DNA of 41,912 nucleotides. Origin: Terriglobia bacterium. GTDB taxonomy: Bacteria; Acidobacteriota; Terriglobia; Bryobacterales; Bryobacteraceae. Made by a program: the position numbers and the translations under genes. Position 1 is the first letter of the stretch. Every line of letters starts with the position of its first letter. The notes beneath the pieces were generated by a model. It saw only the letters and a list, made by a program, of their open reading frames with translations. It did not search any database and had not been told where the DNA came from. The stretch is from contig JAIQFL010000060.1 of the NCBI GenBank assembly GCA_020073365.1, positions 1-41,912 of the forward strand, given 5' to 3'. This document shows, piece after piece, positions 39,067-41,912 of the stretch.

Positions 39067-41154
39067 ATGGACGAACCGCGGGAACTCGGCCACCTCAATC
39101 CGTCACAGCGACTGCACCTCCTGACGAGTTGCCAATACGCTGACAAGCTGCTTTCGGAGGTTGAGGCGACCCTCGTCGCATCGCAGTCGAAATCTCCATT
39201 CCCTAAATTCAAGCCGGACATCTCGCCAGCGCAGGCCAAGGTCGTCCAGGATTACATCGCCAGGATGCGCGCCCAGTTGGTTCGCATCCTGGACAGTCAG
39301 GCTGTTCCGATTCCCGCACCGCATATCGGGTCGGTACACTCCATTCGTGTAACGCTCGGATTTGTAGATATTGCCTTCGATGAGTGTCGTCCGAAGCGCA
39401 TGACCGGATACGGAGCACTGGCGGAGACCGCCGCCATCGAGATGGCCGGGCTCGTCGATGAAATGCAGGGCATCATTTCCAGGTTGGATTCGTACCTGGC
39501 GCAGGGCCAGTCCGCCGACCTGGAGAAGCGGTTGCAACGTTTGGAAGAGGCAGGCAGCGACATCGCGCTGGTCAAGACGCTCGAACGAGCGATCAATCAA
39601 CACGGCCTGGTCGAGTTTCGGCCTGCGCTCGCGACCATCATCGACCGGTTAGAAACGAATGCGCTGGAAATCGCTGTTTTCGGCAGGGTCAGTTCCGGGA
39701 AGTCGTCTCTACTGAACCATATTGTCGGGCAGGATCTGCTGCCGGTAGGAGTGAACCCAATCACGGCGGTGCCGACGCGCTTGGCATACGGCCCGGAGCC
39801 GCGTGCCACCGCTTGGTTCGCCGACCGGAAACCGGAGCAATTCGCCATTGGGCGGCTGGCGGAGTTCGTGACGGAGCAGCAAAATCCTGCGAACGTCCAG
39901 CACGTAACCCGAATTGTGGTGGAGCTGCCGGCCGAAAGGCTTCGAGAAGGCGTTGTCTATGTGGACACGCCGGGCCTTGGGTCGCTGGCCACTTCCGGCG
40001 CTGCCGAAACCAAGGCCTATCTTCCCCGGTGCGATTTGGGAGTCGTGCTGATTGATGCCGGCTCAACTCTAACGCAGGACGATCTGGCGACGATTCAGAC
40101 GCTCTGCGATGCCGGCATCCCCGCGTCCGTGCTGCTGAGCAAGGCGGATTTGTTGGCGCGGCCGGATCGGGATCGCGCGCTTCAATACGTGGCCGGCCAT
40201 ATCCGTTCGGACTTGGGACTTGAACTGCCGGTCAATGCCATCAGCATCAAAGCCGAGTACAGCGACCTCCTCGAGAAGTGGCTCGACACGGAGATCCTTC
40301 CCCTATACGATCGTCACGCGGAACTCGCGCGGCAGTCGGTGAACCGGAAGATCGGCGCGCTTCGGCTTGGAGTGGAGGCGGCGCTCAAGACGCGCCTGAA
40401 GCGCTCGGGGTCCGGAGGGCACCCCGCGGCAAGGATCGATGTAAGCGAGGTGCGGGTTTTGGAGACGGACCTCAGAACAGCCGCCGGCAAGATTGCGCAG
40501 GCGCGGGCGGAGTGCATCGATATGACCGACGCGCTCCGCGAATGCGCGGATGGCTTGATTCGGACAGCCGCGAAAAACCTGACTGACGCTTGGGACTCGG
40601 GGGCCAGCGCAACAGGGGAAGGCCTCATCAAAAACAAGCTGGAGCAGGCTGCCGCGGAACCCGCGGCGCAGATTGCCTCCTCCATCCAGGAGGCGGCCCG
40701 TAACGCCGGGAGCACGCTTGCGAAAGTGGCCATGGCGCTCGAGATCGAGAACCGGCCGGAGCGGGACGAGTTACTGGACGTACTGAAGAATATGCCGCGC
40801 TTCGATTTGGGCAACCTCGAAATTGAGGTGGGTCCGAGTGGGGTGGCCTCACTGTTGGGCCGCCGGTGGGCGGCCGCGCGGGTGGAGCGGCGGATCAGAT
40901 CTCAAGCTGGGAACCAGGTTGCGGACGCCGTTGGGATCTATGCGCGCGTGCTTCAGGCGTGGGTGCGCAAGACCTTCGCCGAATTGCAGGAGCGTTTCGA
41001 AAGTTACGCCGATGCGTACCGGGCGCACCTGGATCGCCTGGCGGCAAATAAGACCGGCGTTGAGGACGAGCAGGCTCTACAAGACGATCTCGCGGCTCTC
41101 GCCGCCCCTCCGGAAAACGCGGCGCAGGAGAGTGCGCCGGGTACTGCCGCGTGA
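39067..41154 (+). CDS. bacterial dynamin-like GTPase (second, larger)
   Basis: A 695-residue dynamin-like protein. Residues 1-200 form an extra helical N-terminal domain that the first dynamin lacks. The GTPase domain has G1 GRVSSGKSS (206-214), G2 in GVNPITAVPTRL, G3 VDTPGLG (DTPG 300-303) and G4 LLSKADLL (SKAD 358-361). The C-terminal ~300 residues are helical with long heptad-rich stretches, and no obvious transmembrane helix is present. A GTG at 39058 or an ATG farther upstream (38926) is possible, but the latter lies before the riboswitch. Dynamins often work as pairs; this one and the gene at 32868 may form a fluoride-induced pair. Confidence 0.92.
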   Translation: MDEPRELGHLNPSQRLHLLTSCQYADKLLSEVEATLVASQSKSPFPKFKPDISPAQAKVVQDYIARMRAQLVRILDSQAVPIPAPHIGSVHSIRVTLGFVDIAFDECRPKRMTGYGALAETAAIEMAGLVDEMQGIISRLDSYLAQGQSADLEKRLQRLEEAGSDIALVKTLERAINQHGLVEFRPALATIIDRLETNALEIAVFGRVSSGKSSLLNHIVGQDLLPVGVNPITAVPTRLAYGPEPRATAWFADRKPEQFAIGRLAEFVTEQQNPANVQHVTRIVVELPAERLREGVVYVDTPGLGSLATSGAAETKAYLPRCDLGVVLIDAGSTLTQDDLATIQTLCDAGIPASVLLSKADLLARPDRDRALQYVAGHIRSDLGLELPVNAISIKAEYSDLLEKWLDTEILPLYDRHAELARQSVNRKIGALRLGVEAALKTRLKRSGSGGHPAARIDVSEVRVLETDLRTAAGKIAQARAECIDMTDALRECADGLIRTAAKNLTDAWDSGASATGEGLIKNKLEQAAAEPAAQIASSIQEAARNAGSTLAKVAMALEIENRPERDELLDVLKNMPRFDLGNLEIEVGPSGVASLLGRRWAAARVERRIRSQAGNQVADAVGIYARVLQAWVRKTFAELQERFESYADAYRAHLDRLAANKTGVEDEQALQDDLAALAAPPENAAQESAPGTAA

Positions 41155-41368
41155 GTGGGCTCGAAGTTATGGGAGAGTGGCCGGCAATGGATTCCCGAGA
41201 ATACATCGCGGCTTTCGAGCTTCGTTCGACCGACGATTGCCCGCCTGATTAGCGGCATCCCGCCCGGCGATCCGGAGGTTCGCCGACTCCTGGCTTGCCT
41301 TCAGTCATCCCCCACTCGGATCTGCGCCCACTTTGCATCGACGTTGTCCTTTCTCTAATATCGGAATC
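41155..41368. other. intergenic region, nothing recognised
   Basis: A 214-bp spacer between the second dynamin gene and the NmrA-type gene. Short open frames exist but show no family resemblance. No terminator with a T-tract and no clear promoter was identified. Confidence 0.4.
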
Positions 41369-41912
41369 ATGAATGACTCGACCATCGTCGTGGCGGGAGC
41401 TACCGGCAATCTCGGCGGACGCATCGCGCGAGCTTTGCTCGAACGGGGAGCCAGCGTGAAAGCGCTTGTTCGCCACGGCACTGCGCGAGACAAGGTTGAG
41501 CGACTGCAGGAGCTCGGCGTAACGATTGCCAGTGTCGACGTGAGCAGCGCTTCCAAAGTGACACGGGCATGCTCCTATGCGTCCTGCGTGGTGTCCGCGC
41601 TGCAAGGATTGCGGGACGTGATCGTGGAAACGCAAACGGTTCTGCTCGACGCTGCGATCAAGGCTGACGTGCCACGTTTTATTCCGTCCGACTACTCGAT
41701 CGATTTCACCAAGTTTCCACCCGGAGAGAATCGCAATCTCGATCTGCGCCGAGACTTCCACAAGCGCCTCGATAAGACTTCGATTTCAGCGACCACGATC
41801 TTCAACGGTGCGTTTGCCGATATGCTGACCGGTCAGATGCCGCTCATTCTCTTCAAACTGAAGCGAGTCCTCTATTGGGGCGACGCGGACCAGCGCATGG
41901 ACTTCACGACGA
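41369..41912 (+). CDS. NmrA-type NAD(P)-binding protein, partial
   Basis: The gene runs off the right edge; 181 codons are visible. The N-terminus MNDSTIVVAGATGNLGGRIA contains the GxTGxxG dinucleotide-binding motif, followed by RALLERGASVKALVRHGTAR with an Arg that typically contacts the NADP phosphate, and later VPRFIPSDYSIDF, as in NmrA/isoflavone-reductase-like proteins. Such proteins are either redox sensors or atypical short-chain reductases. There is no link to the fluoride genes other than position. Confidence 0.85.
   Translation, partial: MNDSTIVVAGATGNLGGRIARALLERGASVKALVRHGTARDKVERLQELGVTIASVDVSSASKVTRACSYASCVVSALQGLRDVIVETQTVLLDAAIKADVPRFIPSDYSIDFTKFPPGENRNLDLRRDFHKRLDKTSISATTIFNGAFADMLTGQMPLILFKLKRVLYWGDADQRMDFTT

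Overview
The window looks like a chromosomal segment of an Acidobacteriota member of the Solibacter/Bryobacter type. The evidence is the PadR plus duplicated-permease pair at the left end, a giant carboxypeptidase-regulatory-domain TonB-type outer membrane protein, a BlaI/M56 pair, a futalosine-pathway menaquinone pair, high GC, and many short GC-rich palindromes. No tRNA, rRNA, CRISPR array or intact insertion sequence was seen.

Layout. 0-6 kb: PadR regulator and MacB-like permease, a lipoprotein whose signal peptide is partly encoded by an 84-bp palindromic element, then a small membrane protein, rph and rdgB in a tight run, and an MgtC protein. 6-12 kb: a 1279-aa outer membrane receptor, a TPR protein divergent from a Cys-rich protein, a thioesterase, and an Hfq-like protein. 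12-15 kb: moxR, ychF, a 77-aa conserved protein, its frameshifted partner, and a chimeric duplicate made of a moxR piece fused to a ychF piece. 15-22 kb: a surface-glycan type cluster with two paralogous polytopic glycosyltransferase-like proteins, a methyltransferase/GT2 fusion and a radical SAM protein. 22-25 kb: a PP2C phosphatase, mqnP-like ubiA and mqnE. 25-28.6 kb: a decay zone with a frameshifted PIN toxin, a BlaI repressor whose M56 partner is broken and scrambled, and a truncated alpha-2-macroglobulin gene. 29-31.4 kb: a GMC dehydrogenase with its small subunit.

31.4-41.2 kb is the most interesting part, a fluoride-response island. A minus-strand operon (dynamin-like GTPase, fluC/crcB channel, a double DUF190 protein, a single DUF190 protein) is preceded by a fluoride (crcB-motif) riboswitch. 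Its 3' pseudoknot strand can alternatively pair with the Shine-Dalgarno region. About 4 kb away on the plus strand a second, larger dynamin-like GTPase has its own strong promoter and its own fluoride riboswitch. Between them lie a secreted-type methyltransferase, an MFS transporter, a CPA1 Na+/H+ antiporter, and a decayed partial copy of the MFS gene that ends just before the second riboswitch promoter. I infer that this bacterium couples fluoride export to dynamin-mediated membrane remodelling or repair. I do not recall bacterial dynamins being described as fluoride-riboswitch targets. The window ends inside an NmrA-type NAD(P)-binding protein gene.
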